From Halomonas salinarum (GTDB taxonomy: Bacteria > Pseudomonadota > Gammaproteobacteria > Pseudomonadales > Halomonadaceae), in contig NZ_WWNB01000004.1 in the NCBI RefSeq assembly GCF_012062845.1, positions 62,001 to 126,000 on the forward strand: a DNA stretch of 64,000 bases, read 5' to 3'. Below are positions 33,175 through 42,483 of the stretch, in pieces (the stretch's first letter is position 1; the number at the start of each line of letters is the position of its first letter). Position numbers and translations under genes: made by a program. The notes beneath the pieces are model-generated. The model was given only the letters and a program-made list of their open reading frames with translations. It was not told the DNA's origin and ran no database searches.

Positions 33175-34611
33175 ATGATGGCATCGAACGAGACGAACGA
33201 GACGAACGAGACGAACGAGACGAGCGAGCGCGTTTCTGCCGTGAGCTGCCCGGCGGTCTTCGTCGCCGCGCCGGCCTCGGGCCAGGGCAAGACCACGGTG
33301 ACCTCGGCGCTGGCGCGGATGCTACACCGCCAGGGCAAGGTGGTGCGGGTCTTCAAGACTGGTCCGGATTACCTGGACCCCCGGGTGCTGGCCCAGGCCT
33401 CGGGCCAGCCGGTCGACCAGCTCGATCTGTGGATGGCCGGCGAGGCCTACTGTCGTCAGCGGCTGTTCGAGGCCGCTAGTGAGGCCGATCTCATCCTCGT
33501 CGAGGGCGCCATGGGGCTCTTCGATGGCGAGCCCTCCAGCGCCGATCTCGCCGCACTGTTCGGCCTGCCGATGGTCATTGTCATGGACGTCAAGGGCATG
33601 GCCCAGACCGCGGCGGCGCTGGTGGCCGGCCTGGCCGGCTTTCGCGACGATGTGCGCATCGCCGGGCTGATTGCCAACGCCTGCGGATCACAGCGCCATC
33701 GCGAACTGATCGAGGCGGCACTGCCGGCGAGTGTGCCGCTGCTGGCGGCGGTGCCCCGCGATGAGGCCCTGGCGCTGCCCGAGCGTCATCTGGGGCTCGT
33801 GCAGGCCGAGGAAATCCGTGACGATCTGGAGGCGCGCTTCGATGCCGGCGCCGAGGCGCTCGCCGCCGAGGGCCTGGCCGAGGCATTGCTGTCGCTGCCG
33901 CCAGTGGCCTTCACCCCTGCACCCACTGAGGCCTCCGCGCCGCCGACCTGGCTTGCCGGTCGCACCATCGCCGTGGCGCAGGACGCCGCTTTCAGCTTCA
34001 TCTATCAGGCCAACCTGGACCTGCTCGAGCGCATGGGGGCGCGGCTGTGTTTCTTCTCGCCACTGGCGGATCGCGCCCTGCCGGCCTGCGATGCCCTCTG
34101 GCTGCCGGGCGGCTACCCCGAGCTGCACGCCGCCGGCCTCGCCGCCAACACGGCGCTGCGCGACGACATCCGCCGAGCCTTCGCCGCGGATCTGCCGATC
34201 CTGGCCGAGTGCGGCGGCCTGCTCTATTGCCTGGATAGCCTGACCCACACCGACGAGCAGACCCATGCCATGCTGGGCCTGCTGCCCGGCGCAGGCGCCA
34301 TGCGTGGGCGGCGGGGCTGTCAGGGCATGCAGACTGCCGAGCTACCCGAGGGGCCGGTGCGTGGCCATGCCCACCACCGGTCCCAGTCCAGCGGTACGCC
34401 CGAGCCCATCGCTCATGGTCGCCGCCAGCGCCATCCCGCGCCGGGCGAGGCGATCTTCCGGGCGCGACGCCTGACGGCTTCTTACCTGCATCTGTTCTTC
34501 CCCGACAATCCCGCCGCCGTGGCCCGCTTGTTCGGGGCGCAGGCGGTGGAGGCCGAGCGCCCCGACTCTATGAACGACATGACCGTCCAGACCAAGGAAA
34601 GCCCAGCATGA
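33175..34611 (+). CDS. cobB: Cobyrinic (hydrogenobyrinic) acid a,c-diamide synthase
   Basis: A 478-residue glutamine-dependent amidotransferase. The N-terminal dethiobiotin-synthetase-like ATPase has APASGQGKTTVTSALARM near residue 28 and KTGPDYLDPRVL near 60. The C-terminal glutaminase has PGGYPELHAAGL near 310 and the nucleophile Cys in LAECGGLLYCLDSL near 345. It amidates side chains a and c, the step before cobalt insertion in the aerobic route. The N-terminus contains four NET repeats from a 9-bp microsatellite. It begins two bases after the chelatase stop and overlaps cobW (ATGA). Confidence 0.93.
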   Translation: MMASNETNETNETNETSERVSAVSCPAVFVAAPASGQGKTTVTSALARMLHRQGKVVRVFKTGPDYLDPRVLAQASGQPVDQLDLWMAGEAYCRQRLFEAASEADLILVEGAMGLFDGEPSSADLAALFGLPMVIVMDVKGMAQTAAALVAGLAGFRDDVRIAGLIANACGSQRHRELIEAALPASVPLLAAVPRDEALALPERHLGLVQAEEIRDDLEARFDAGAEALAAEGLAEALLSLPPVAFTPAPTEASAPPTWLAGRTIAVAQDAAFSFIYQANLDLLERMGARLCFFSPLADRALPACDALWLPGGYPELHAAGLAANTALRDDIRRAFAADLPILAECGGLLYCLDSLTHTDEQTHAMLGLLPGAGAMRGRRGCQGMQTAELPEGPVRGHAHHRSQSSGTPEPIAHGRRQRHPAPGEAIFRARRLTASYLHLFFPDNPAAVARLFGAQAVEAERPDSMNDMTVQTKESPA

Positions 34612-35732
34612 AGCTCAACAAGATCCCCGCCACGGTGGTGACCGGTTTTCTCGGCAGCGGCAAGACGACCCTGCTGGCCGGCATCCTGCGCCAGATTACC
34701 GGCAAGCGCATTGCCGTCATCGTCAACGAGTTTGGCGAACAGGATATCGATTCCAGCCTGCTGCGGGGCTGCGCCATCGGCTGTGAAGATGGCGCTGAAG
34801 AACAGGGCGCGACTGCTCCGGGGATGAAAAAAGACGAGGACGGCAGCATCTTCGAGCTGGCCAACGGCTGCATCTGCTGCACGGTAGAAGAAGAATTCCT
34901 GCCGGTGATGAAGAAGCTGGTGGCACGTCGCGACGACATCGATCATATCCTGATCGAGACCAGCGGCCTGGCGCTGCCCAAACCGCTGGTGCAGGCCTTC
35001 AACTGGCCGGAGGTGCGCCAGCACTGCACCGTCGATGCCATCATCACCGTGGTCGACGGCCCCGCGGTGGCCGCTGGCCGCTATGCAAGCAATGTCGAGC
35101 AGGTGGAGGCCCAGCGCCGTGCCGACGACAGCCTGGATCACGACCCCAGCCTGCGCGAGCTGCTCGATGACCAGCTGAGCGCGGCCGATCTGGTGCTGGT
35201 CAGCAAGAGTGACCTGCTCACGGCGGACGAAAAGCAGCGGGTCGAGGCGCTGATCGAGGCACGGGTACCGAAAGCGGTCCGCACGCTCTTCATCGATCCG
35301 AGCCTGGCCGACGATCCTGCCCGCCTGGAAGCCCTGATGGGCATCGGTGCGGCCAGCGAGGCGGGCATCGACCGCATCGATAACCACCACGACCGCCACC
35401 ACGCCGAGGGCGCCCATCACGACCACGCCCACGATCACTTCGACGGCATGGTGATCCGCCTGGGCGAGGTCGACGCCGAAGCGCTGGAGACGCGACTGGC
35501 CGCGCTGCTGAAGGCCCACGAGATCTATCGCGCCAAGGGCTTTGCAGCGATTCCCGACAAGCCAATGCGCCGCGTGATCCAGGCCGTCGGCGAACGGCTG
35601 GACGGCTACTATGATCGGCTATGGGCTCAGGACGAGCCGCGTCATACCGAACTGGTCATCATCGGCCGCCGGCTCGACCGCGAGGCGCTGCACGCGGCGC
35701 TGGCGGGCGCCGAGACCGTGACGCCCGCCTGA
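34608..35732 (+). CDS. cobW: CobW GTPase, cobalt metallochaperone
   Basis: A 374-residue COG0523 G3E-family GTPase. Walker A TGFLGSGKTT near residue 13, the metal-binding GCICC motif in ELANGCICCTVEEEF near 87, ETSGLALPKPL near 120 and SKSDLL near 203. A His/Asp-rich segment (about 262-285, HHDRHHAEGAHHDHAHDHFD) can bind divalent metal. CobW proteins are thought to load Co(II) into the CobN chelatase, which is the next gene. Start and stop overlap cobB and cobN. An insertion around 65-80 (CEDGAEEQGATAPGMKKDED) is acidic. Confidence 0.95.
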   Translation: MKLNKIPATVVTGFLGSGKTTLLAGILRQITGKRIAVIVNEFGEQDIDSSLLRGCAIGCEDGAEEQGATAPGMKKDEDGSIFELANGCICCTVEEEFLPVMKKLVARRDDIDHILIETSGLALPKPLVQAFNWPEVRQHCTVDAIITVVDGPAVAAGRYASNVEQVEAQRRADDSLDHDPSLRELLDDQLSAADLVLVSKSDLLTADEKQRVEALIEARVPKAVRTLFIDPSLADDPARLEALMGIGAASEAGIDRIDNHHDRHHAEGAHHDHAHDHFDGMVIRLGEVDAEALETRLAALLKAHEIYRAKGFAAIPDKPMRRVIQAVGERLDGYYDRLWAQDEPRHTELVIIGRRLDREALHAALAGAETVTPA

Positions 35733-38700
35733 TGCACCTGTTCGCCGCCAAACCCGGGGGCTTCGTCGATGATGAAGGCATTGTCGACCTGCAGCAGGAC
35801 CCCGCCGAGGTCGTGATCCTGTCGGCCGCCGACAGCAGCCTCTCGGCGCTGGCCCAGGCGGTCGACCGGCTGGGGGACGGCTACCCCTCGGTGCGGCTCG
35901 CCAACTGGATGAACCTAGTCAAGCCCGCCGCCTATGACCTCTACGAAGATAGAGTGCTGGAGCCCGCGCACCTGGTGATCGCCTCGCTGCTCGGCGGCAG
36001 CGCCTACTGGCAGTATGGCCATGAGCGCCTGCTGGCCTGGGCGGCGGCGGACTCGCGTCGCCGGCTGATCCTGGTGCCGGGCTGTGACGCCCCGGATGAT
36101 GCCCTGCTGGCGGCCTCCAGCGTGTCCTTCGAGGCGGCGCATCGAGTGTGGCGCTATCTGCGCGAGGGGGGCGCCGACAACGCCGAACAGCTGCTGCGCT
36201 TCGTCGCCGCAGAATGTCTGACAGAGCGTCAGAGAGAACGTCTGAAAGAGCGTCTGGACGCTGAAAGCCTGAACGAACGTTGTGAACAGGGCCCGGCGAC
36301 GCCGCTCGACTGGCGCGAACCCAAGGAGATTCCTGCGGCGCTGCTCTACGAGCCGGCGACCCTGGCGGACTGGCGCCAACGTCGTGATCCCTCACGCCCC
36401 GTCTGCCTGCTGCTCTTCTATCGCAGCCACCTGCAGGGCGCCAATACGGCGGTGCTGGACGGCCTGATCGAGGCGCTGCGTGATCGCGGCCTCGCGCCGC
36501 TGGCGGTGGCGGTGGCCTCGCTGAAGGAGGACGCCTGCATTGCCTTCGTCAACCACCTGATCGAGCAGACAGGCGCCGGCCTGGTGGTCAACACCACCGG
36601 CTTCTCGGTCAATCGCGAGCCCGACGAGGGCGAGGTCGCCGGTGACACCCAGGATGGCGCCTTCACCGGAGAGCGGAACGGCCTCTTCGTCGGCCGCCCG
36701 GTGGTCCTGCAGGCGATACTCGCCAGCAGCCCCGAAGACGACTGGCGCGACAAGGCGGCCGGCCTGCACAGCCGCGATGTGGCCATGCAGGTGGTACTGC
36801 CGGAGATGGACGGGCGCATCATCACCCGCGCGGTGGGCTTCAAGGCGGAATCTCACTACAGCGAGCGCTGCCAGCTGACGGTGACCCGCCATCGGCTGCA
36901 TCCCGAGCGCGCCACCTTCGTCGCCGAGCTGGCAAGGCGCTACGCGCGGCTGCGCCACACCGCCAACGCCGACAAGCGCCTGGCCCTGGTGCTGGCCAAC
37001 TATCCCACCCGGGATGGCCGTATCGGCAACGGCGTCGGCCTGGATACCCCGGCATCCACGCTCAACCTGCTGCGCGCGCTCGAGGCGGCCGGCTATCCGC
37101 TCGACGATCTGCCCGCGGACGGCGATGCATTGATTCGCCGGCTGCAGGGCAGCGTGACCAACGACCCGCAGTCGCTTGCCTGGCGCGGCAGCTGGCAGAG
37201 CCTCGGCGTCGACGACTACCTGGCCTGGTTCCGCACCCTGCCGGCGACATTGCAGGAGGCGGTCTGGCGGCGCTGGGGTGCTCCCGAAGACGACCCCAAG
37301 CATCGCCAGGGCCGGCTCTTGATCGCCGGCATCCGCCTCGGTGAGACCTTCGTCGGCATCCAGCCATCCCGGGACATCAGCGACGCTCCGGATGCCGACC
37401 CGACCAGGAGCTATCACGACACCGAGCTGGTGCCGCCCCATAGCTACCTGGCGTTCTATTTGTGGCTGCGCGAGCACTATCGGGTGGACGCGGTGATTCA
37501 CGTCGGCAAGCACGGCAGCCTCGAGTGGCTGCCCGGCAAGAGTACCGCGCTTTCCGCCGAATGCTGGCCGGACGTCGCCCTGGGGCCGCTGCCGCACTTC
37601 TATCCGTTTATCGTCAACGATCCGGGTGAGGGCGCCCAGGCCAAGCGGCGCAGCCAGGCGGTGATCATCGACCATCTGATGCCGCCGCTGGCACGGGCCG
37701 AGCTCTATGGCGACCTGGCCGAGCTGGAGTCGTTGACCGATGAGTATTATCAGGCCCTGGGCATGGACCCGCGCCGCGAGGCGTTGCTGCGCGAGCGGAT
37801 CCTCGCGCACCTGAGGCGTACCGGCATCGAAAGTGAGCTGAGCCAGTCGGCGGGCGTCAACGGCGATTCGGCATCAAGCTGTGAGGAGACGAGCGGTCAG
37901 AGCGACGACGAGCGACTGCTCAACGAGCTCGACACCTACCTGTGCGACATCAAGGAAGCCCAGATCCGCCACGGCCTGCATGTGCTCGGCACCCTGCCGC
38001 CGGCGGAGAAGCGGGCGGCGACGCTGGTCGCTATCCTGCGGCTGCCGCGGGGCGAGGGCCCTGAACGCCAAGGGCTGCTGCATGCCCTGGCCGACGACTT
38101 GGGCTTACGTGATGGTGAAAAGCCCCATCAGCGCTTCGATCCCCTGGCGGCTGGCGCCGAGCCCTGGCAGGGGCTGCGTCCGGCGGCCCTGGCCGAGCTG
38201 AATGACGCGCCCTGGCGCAGTGGCGCCGATACCCGCGAGCGCCTCGAAGGCCTCGCCGAGCGCCTGGTCGAAGGCTTTGTACTTGAGTCGGGTGATCTCG
38301 TTGGACTGGCCCGCGACTATCCGGCCACCGCGGCGCTGTGCCGCTACGCCCGTGACGGCCTCTGGGCCGCCATGCGCCACGGCGCCGAGCGCGAGATCGG
38401 TGCACTGCTCGATGGGCTCGATGGTCGCTTCGTGCCGCCCGGCCCGAGTGGCGCGCCGAGCCGTGGCCGGCTCGACGTACTGCCCACCGGGCGCAACTTC
38501 TTCAGCATCGATAACCGCGCCGTGCCGTCACCCGCCGCTTGGTCGCTGGGCGAGGCCTCGGCCCAGGCGTTCATCGAGCGCTACCTGCAGGACCATGGCG
38601 ACTATCCGCGTCGGTTGGGGCTGTCGATATGGGGCACCGCCACCATGCGCACCGGCGGTGACGACATCGCCCAGGCCCTGGCGCTGATGGGTGTGCGGCC

Positions 38701-39757
38701 AATCTGGTCGCTGGGCTCCCAGCGGGTCCTCGACGTGGAGGTGATCCCCAGCACGTTGCTGGGCCGGCCCCGGGTGGATGTCACCCTGCGAGTGTCAGGC
38801 TTCTTCCGCGACGCCTTTCCCCACGTCATTCGACTGTTCGATACCGCTGTGCGGGCGGTAGCCAACTATCACGAACCGGGTAACGGCAATACCATCCGCG
38901 CGGCGGTCGAGGCGCGCCGAGACGAGCTCGAGGCCGCCGGGCTATCGCCCGAGGCGGCTGATCAGGAGGCCGGCTACCGGGTGTTCGGCAGCAAGCCCGG
39001 CGAGTACGGCACCGGCCTCGACCGGCTGGTCGACGCTTGCGCCTGGGAGAGCACTGATGACCTGGCCGAGGCGTATCTGGCGGCCAGCGCCTATGCCTAC
39101 GGCCAGTTCAGCGACTCCGGTACGGGGGCGCGGCGCGCCTTCGAGTCCCAGATGGAGGGCCTGCAGGCGGTAATGCATAACCAGGACAATCGTGAGCACG
39201 ACATCCTCGATTCCAGCACCTATTACGCCTTCCAGGGCGGCATGGCCAACGCCGGTCGTGCCCTGGGCGGCGAGGCGCCGGCGATCTATCACGCCGACCA
39301 CGCCAATCCGGCCAGGCCGCGGATTCGCTCATTGAAGGAAGAGCTGGCGCGAGTGGTGCGCTCCCGGGTGCTCAATCCCAAGTGGATCGAGGCCATGCGC
39401 GAGCACGGTTACAAGGGCGCCTTCGAGATGGCAGCCACCGTGGACTATCTGTTCGGCTTTGATGCCACCACTGACCTGGTGGCCGATTACCAGTACGCCC
39501 AGGTAACCGATGCCCTGGTGCTCGACGAGGCCAACCAGCGCTTCCTGCGTGAGCACAACGGCGATGCCCTCGAAGAGATGGCCGAGCGGCTTCTCGAGGC
39601 GGTCCAGCGCGGCCTGTGGGAAGACGCCGGCGAGCGTGGTGAAGCCCTACAGGACCTGCTGCTCGAGTTCGACGAACGGCGAGAGGGGGCGTCCCAGGAG
39701 AGCCCTGGTCGAGAGAGTCCTGGTCAAGAGAGCCCGGCCCGAGGGGAGGCATCTTGA
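35732..39757 (+). CDS. cobN: Aerobic cobaltochelatase large subunit CobN
   Basis: A 1341-residue CobN/ChlH-family chelatase subunit that inserts Co(II) into hydrogenobyrinic acid a,c-diamide. Conserved blocks: PTRDGRIGNGVGLDTPAS near residue 427, VDAVIHVGKHGSLEWLPGKS near 585, YPFIVNDPGEGAQAKRR near 625 and HNQDNREHDILDSSTYYAFQ near 1147. Local repeats are unusual: ERL/KERL near 165-180, an acidic insert near 710-730, and three QESPG-type units at the C-terminus (39696-39740). It overlaps cobW by one base and the TTG start of cobG by four. Confidence 0.95.
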   Translation: MHLFAAKPGGFVDDEGIVDLQQDPAEVVILSAADSSLSALAQAVDRLGDGYPSVRLANWMNLVKPAAYDLYEDRVLEPAHLVIASLLGGSAYWQYGHERLLAWAAADSRRRLILVPGCDAPDDALLAASSVSFEAAHRVWRYLREGGADNAEQLLRFVAAECLTERQRERLKERLDAESLNERCEQGPATPLDWREPKEIPAALLYEPATLADWRQRRDPSRPVCLLLFYRSHLQGANTAVLDGLIEALRDRGLAPLAVAVASLKEDACIAFVNHLIEQTGAGLVVNTTGFSVNREPDEGEVAGDTQDGAFTGERNGLFVGRPVVLQAILASSPEDDWRDKAAGLHSRDVAMQVVLPEMDGRIITRAVGFKAESHYSERCQLTVTRHRLHPERATFVAELARRYARLRHTANADKRLALVLANYPTRDGRIGNGVGLDTPASTLNLLRALEAAGYPLDDLPADGDALIRRLQGSVTNDPQSLAWRGSWQSLGVDDYLAWFRTLPATLQEAVWRRWGAPEDDPKHRQGRLLIAGIRLGETFVGIQPSRDISDAPDADPTRSYHDTELVPPHSYLAFYLWLREHYRVDAVIHVGKHGSLEWLPGKSTALSAECWPDVALGPLPHFYPFIVNDPGEGAQAKRRSQAVIIDHLMPPLARAELYGDLAELESLTDEYYQALGMDPRREALLRERILAHLRRTGIESELSQSAGVNGDSASSCEETSGQSDDERLLNELDTYLCDIKEAQIRHGLHVLGTLPPAEKRAATLVAILRLPRGEGPERQGLLHALADDLGLRDGEKPHQRFDPLAAGAEPWQGLRPAALAELNDAPWRSGADTRERLEGLAERLVEGFVLESGDLVGLARDYPATAALCRYARDGLWAAMRHGAEREIGALLDGLDGRFVPPGPSGAPSRGRLDVLPTGRNFFSIDNRAVPSPAAWSLGEASAQAFIERYLQDHGDYPRRLGLSIWGTATMRTGGDDIAQALALMGVRPIWSLGSQRVLDVEVIPSTLLGRPRVDVTLRVSGFFRDAFPHVIRLFDTAVRAVANYHEPGNGNTIRAAVEARRDELEAAGLSPEAADQEAGYRVFGSKPGEYGTGLDRLVDACAWESTDDLAEAYLAASAYAYGQFSDSGTGARRAFESQMEGLQAVMHNQDNREHDILDSSTYYAFQGGMANAGRALGGEAPAIYHADHANPARPRIRSLKEELARVVRSRVLNPKWIEAMREHGYKGAFEMAATVDYLFGFDATTDLVADYQYAQVTDALVLDEANQRFLREHNGDALEEMAERLLEAVQRGLWEDAGERGEALQDLLLEFDERREGASQESPGRESPGQESPARGEAS

Positions 39758-40947
39758 CGACCTCGCCCCGTGTTCGTGGCTGGTGCCCCGGCGCCTGGCG
39801 GCCCATGGCCAGCAGTGATGGCCTGCTGGTACGCGTGCGCCCGCGGCTGGGGCGGCTCACCCGGGCGCAGGGGCTGGCGCTTTGTGACGCCGCCGAGACT
39901 TTCGGCAGCGGGCTGATCGAGCTCACCCGCCGCGCCAACCTGCAGCTGCGTGGCGTGAGCGAGGCCGGCTGGCCCAGCTTGATGGCGTTTCTGGTCGAGC
40001 ACGGCCTGGTAGACTCGAACGCCGAGGTCGAGCGCCGCCCGGCGCTGATGCTTGCCCCGGACTGGCGCGACGGTGATGCCACCCACCGCGCGGCGAGCCT
40101 TCTCGTGGAGCGCTTAGAGACCTGGCCGACGCTGCCCGACAAGTGGGGCCTGGCGATCGACGCCGGCCCTGAGCCGGTGCTGACCGATGCCTCCGCCGAC
40201 CTGCGCCTCGAGCGTTCGAGCGAGGGCGGCCTGCTGGTGCGGGTCGACGGCCGTGATCTCGGCATTCCGGTCGATGATGTCGACGACGCCGTCGCGTTGA
40301 TGACGCGTCTGGCATGGTGGTTTGTCGACGTTGGCGGCCTCGAGGCCGGGCGCATGCGGCGCTTCACGGCGCCGCTGCCGGACTGGGCGGCGGCTGATGC
40401 CGCGGCCACGACGGCGCCTGCTGCGTCCGGCCCGCATCTGGTGCCGGGCGCACATCCTAGAGGCCGAGTGGTCGGGCTGCCCTTCGGCCGGGCACCGGCC
40501 TCGGTGCTTCGCTCTGCCTTCTGCGCCGAGGATGTCACCGGCGTACGCGTCACGCCCTGGCGACGCCTGCTGCTGGAAGGCGAGGGCGGCGCAGATGCCG
40601 CGCCGGTCGAGGGGCTGATCGATGACGCGCGTGACCCGCGGCTGGCCATGGACGCCTGCCCCGGCGCGCCCTATTGCACCCAGGCGAGCGTCGCGACCCT
40701 GAGGCTGGCCGATCGGTTGAAAGGGCGCCTGTCCGAACGGCTTAGCGAACAAGGTGGCGGCCGGGTGCATATCTCCGGCTGCGCCAAGGGCTGCGCCCGC
40801 GGTCGCTCGGCCGAGGTCTGCCTGACTGGGCGCGATGGCCGCTATGACCTGATTCTGGGTGGCCGTGCCGACGACACGCCGGTCGCGACCGACCTCAGCC
40901 CAGCCGATGCCATCGAGCGCATCGTCGCGGTCCTGGAAAGTACATAA
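39754..40947 (+). CDS. cobG: Precorrin-3B synthase, TTG start
   Basis: A 397-residue nitrite/sulfite-reductase-like monooxygenase. With O2 it converts precorrin-3A to precorrin-3B, a marker of the aerobic pathway. N-terminal ferredoxin-like half: WCPGAWRPMASSDGLLVRVR and ELTRRANLQLRGV. The [4Fe-4S]/sirohaem-type Cys are CPGAPYC near residue 307 and CAKGC near 346. The start is TTG 39754, overlapping the cobN stop as TTGA with GGGGAGG six bases upstream. The gene is followed by a 68-bp gap before cobH. Confidence 0.93.
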   Translation: MTTSPRVRGWCPGAWRPMASSDGLLVRVRPRLGRLTRAQGLALCDAAETFGSGLIELTRRANLQLRGVSEAGWPSLMAFLVEHGLVDSNAEVERRPALMLAPDWRDGDATHRAASLLVERLETWPTLPDKWGLAIDAGPEPVLTDASADLRLERSSEGGLLVRVDGRDLGIPVDDVDDAVALMTRLAWWFVDVGGLEAGRMRRFTAPLPDWAAADAAATTAPAASGPHLVPGAHPRGRVVGLPFGRAPASVLRSAFCAEDVTGVRVTPWRRLLLEGEGGADAAPVEGLIDDARDPRLAMDACPGAPYCTQASVATLRLADRLKGRLSERLSEQGGGRVHISGCAKGCARGRSAEVCLTGRDGRYDLILGGRADDTPVATDLSPADAIERIVAVLEST

Positions 40948-41015
40948 CACGGGAATGAGGAGGCGCGGTCTCGCGACGCCTTGTGCCCGATGACGAATCG
41001 ATTGGGAGATAACGG

Positions 41016-41645
41016 ATGCCTCACGTCTATGAAACCGACGGACCGGCGATCTACCGCGAGTCCTTCGCCACCATCCGGCGTGAGGCCGAGCTTGAGCGCT
41101 TCTCGCCTGAAGAAGAACCGGTGGCGGTGCGCATGATCCATGCCGCCGGTCTGGTGGCGCTGGCGCCGCACATTCGCTTTCGCGATGACGCGGTGAATCG
41201 AGCGCGTGCGGCCCTGGAGAATGGGGCGCCGATCCTCTGCGACGCGCGGATGGTCGCCGAGGGCATTACCCGTACGCGCCTGCCGGCGGATAACGCCGTG
41301 ATCTGCACGCTGCACGACGAGCGGGTGCCGGGGCTTGCCCGGGAGATGGCCAACACCCGCTCGGCGGCGGCGCTGGAACTGTGGCGGCCCCGGCTCGAGG
41401 GCGCGGTGGTGGCGATCGGCAATGCGCCGACCGCGCTGTTTCACCTGCTGAACATGCTCGAGGACCCGGACTGCCCGCGCCCCGCGGCGATCGTCGGCTG
41501 CCCGGTGGGCTTCGTTGGTGCGGCGGAATCGAAGCAGGCGCTGTGGGAGAGCGGTGCAACACCTTGTGTGATTGTCGACGGCCGGCTCGGCGGCAGCGCG
41601 GTGACGGTGGCCGCCATCAATGCCATGGCGGATCGCCGCGAATGA
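41016..41645 (+). CDS. cobH: Precorrin-8X methylmutase
   Basis: A 209-residue enzyme that moves the C11 methyl group to C12, giving hydrogenobyrinic acid. Motifs: IYRESFATIRREAELE near residue 12, MIHAAGLV with the catalytic His near 43, ILCDARMVAEGI near 74, IGNAPTALFHLL near 134 and GCPVGFVGAAESKQ near 160. ATG 41016 has GGGAGAT upstream. A 68-bp gap separates it from cobG, the largest inside the ring operon. The stop overlaps cobI (ATGA). Confidence 0.95.
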   Translation: MPHVYETDGPAIYRESFATIRREAELERFSPEEEPVAVRMIHAAGLVALAPHIRFRDDAVNRARAALENGAPILCDARMVAEGITRTRLPADNAVICTLHDERVPGLAREMANTRSAAALELWRPRLEGAVVAIGNAPTALFHLLNMLEDPDCPRPAAIVGCPVGFVGAAESKQALWESGATPCVIVDGRLGGSAVTVAAINAMADRRE

Positions 41646-42394
41646 CGACGCTCAGCTCCCACTCCGATACCCGCTCCGGCACTATTTATGGCGTCGGCCT
41701 CGGTCCCGGCAGCCAGGATCTGATGAGCGTGCGCGCTGACCGGCTGATTCGTGGCGCCACCCATGTGGCCTTCTTCCGCAAGAAGGGGCGTCGCGGGCAC
41801 GCCCGCACCATCGTCGAGGGCATGCTGGTGCCCGATGCCGTCGAACTGCCGATGGAATATCCGGTCACCACCGAGATTCCCTTCGACGACCCGCGCTACA
41901 ACGCCTGGCTGGGGTCCTTCTATGAACACCAAGTGGCTCAGCTCGCCGAGATCGCAGGTGCCGGCCATGACGTAGCGGTGCTCTGCGAGGGTGATCCCTT
42001 CTTCTACGGCTCTTTCATGCACCTCTATACCCGCTTACAGGGCAAGGTGCCCGTCGAGGTAGTGCCCGGCATCACTGGCATGTCTGCTGCCTGGACGGCG
42101 ACGGGCCGGCCCATCACCTGGGGCGACGATGTGCTGACCGTGCTGACCGCGACCCAGCCGGAGGCCATGTTGACTGAGCGCATCGCACACACTGATGCCC
42201 TGGTGGTGATGAAGATCGGCCGCCACCTCGACAAGCTGCGCCGTGCGCTTAAGAGCGCCGATCGCGAGGAGGAGGCCTGGCTGATCGAGTACGCCTCAAT
42301 GGAGCAGCAGAGGGTGGTTCCGCTGGCCGAGGTTGGAAAGCGCGTGCCCTATTTCTCGATCCTGGTGATTCACGGCAACGGGAGGCGGCCATGA
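41642..42394 (+). CDS. cobI: Precorrin-2 C20-methyltransferase
   Basis: A 250-residue SAM-dependent tetrapyrrole methylase. GVGLGPGSQDLMSVRA near residue 17 is the family N-terminal motif, CEGDPFFYGSFMHLY near 117 the SAM-binding loop, and VVPGITGMSAAW near 140 the product-site strand. It adds the C20 methyl group to precorrin-2, the first committed step of the corrin branch. ATG 42391 of a short ORF overlaps its stop. No uroporphyrinogen III methyltransferase was found in the window to supply precorrin-2. Confidence 0.95.
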   Translation: MTTLSSHSDTRSGTIYGVGLGPGSQDLMSVRADRLIRGATHVAFFRKKGRRGHARTIVEGMLVPDAVELPMEYPVTTEIPFDDPRYNAWLGSFYEHQVAQLAEIAGAGHDVAVLCEGDPFFYGSFMHLYTRLQGKVPVEVVPGITGMSAAWTATGRPITWGDDVLTVLTATQPEAMLTERIAHTDALVVMKIGRHLDKLRRALKSADREEEAWLIEYASMEQQRVVPLAEVGKRVPYFSILVIHGNGRRP

Positions 42395-42483
42395 GCGGAG
42401 AAAAAGTCGAATCACGGCCTGGCGAGCTAGTGACAGACAAGGCGGCATCATCTGAGAGCGCGCAGTTTAGGGGTACTAAATGA
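42391..42483 (+). CDS. Candidate 30-residue bridging ORF between cobI and cobJ
   Basis: ATG 42391 overlaps the cobI stop and the TGA 42481-42483 overlaps the cobJ ATG 42480, so both junctions are ATGA. GGGAGGCGGCC lies just upstream. The peptide starts MSGEKVESRPGELVTDKAAS and is hydrophilic without known homology. It may keep ribosomes flowing from cobI to cobJ or be the remnant of a deleted gene. Confidence 0.4.
   Translation: MSGEKVESRPGELVTDKAASSESAQFRGTK

Noticed and set aside
36392..37810. A 472-codon minus-strand open frame inside cobN
   Set aside because: Antisense to highly conserved CobN sequence, with a His/Gln/Val-rich composition typical of shadow frames.
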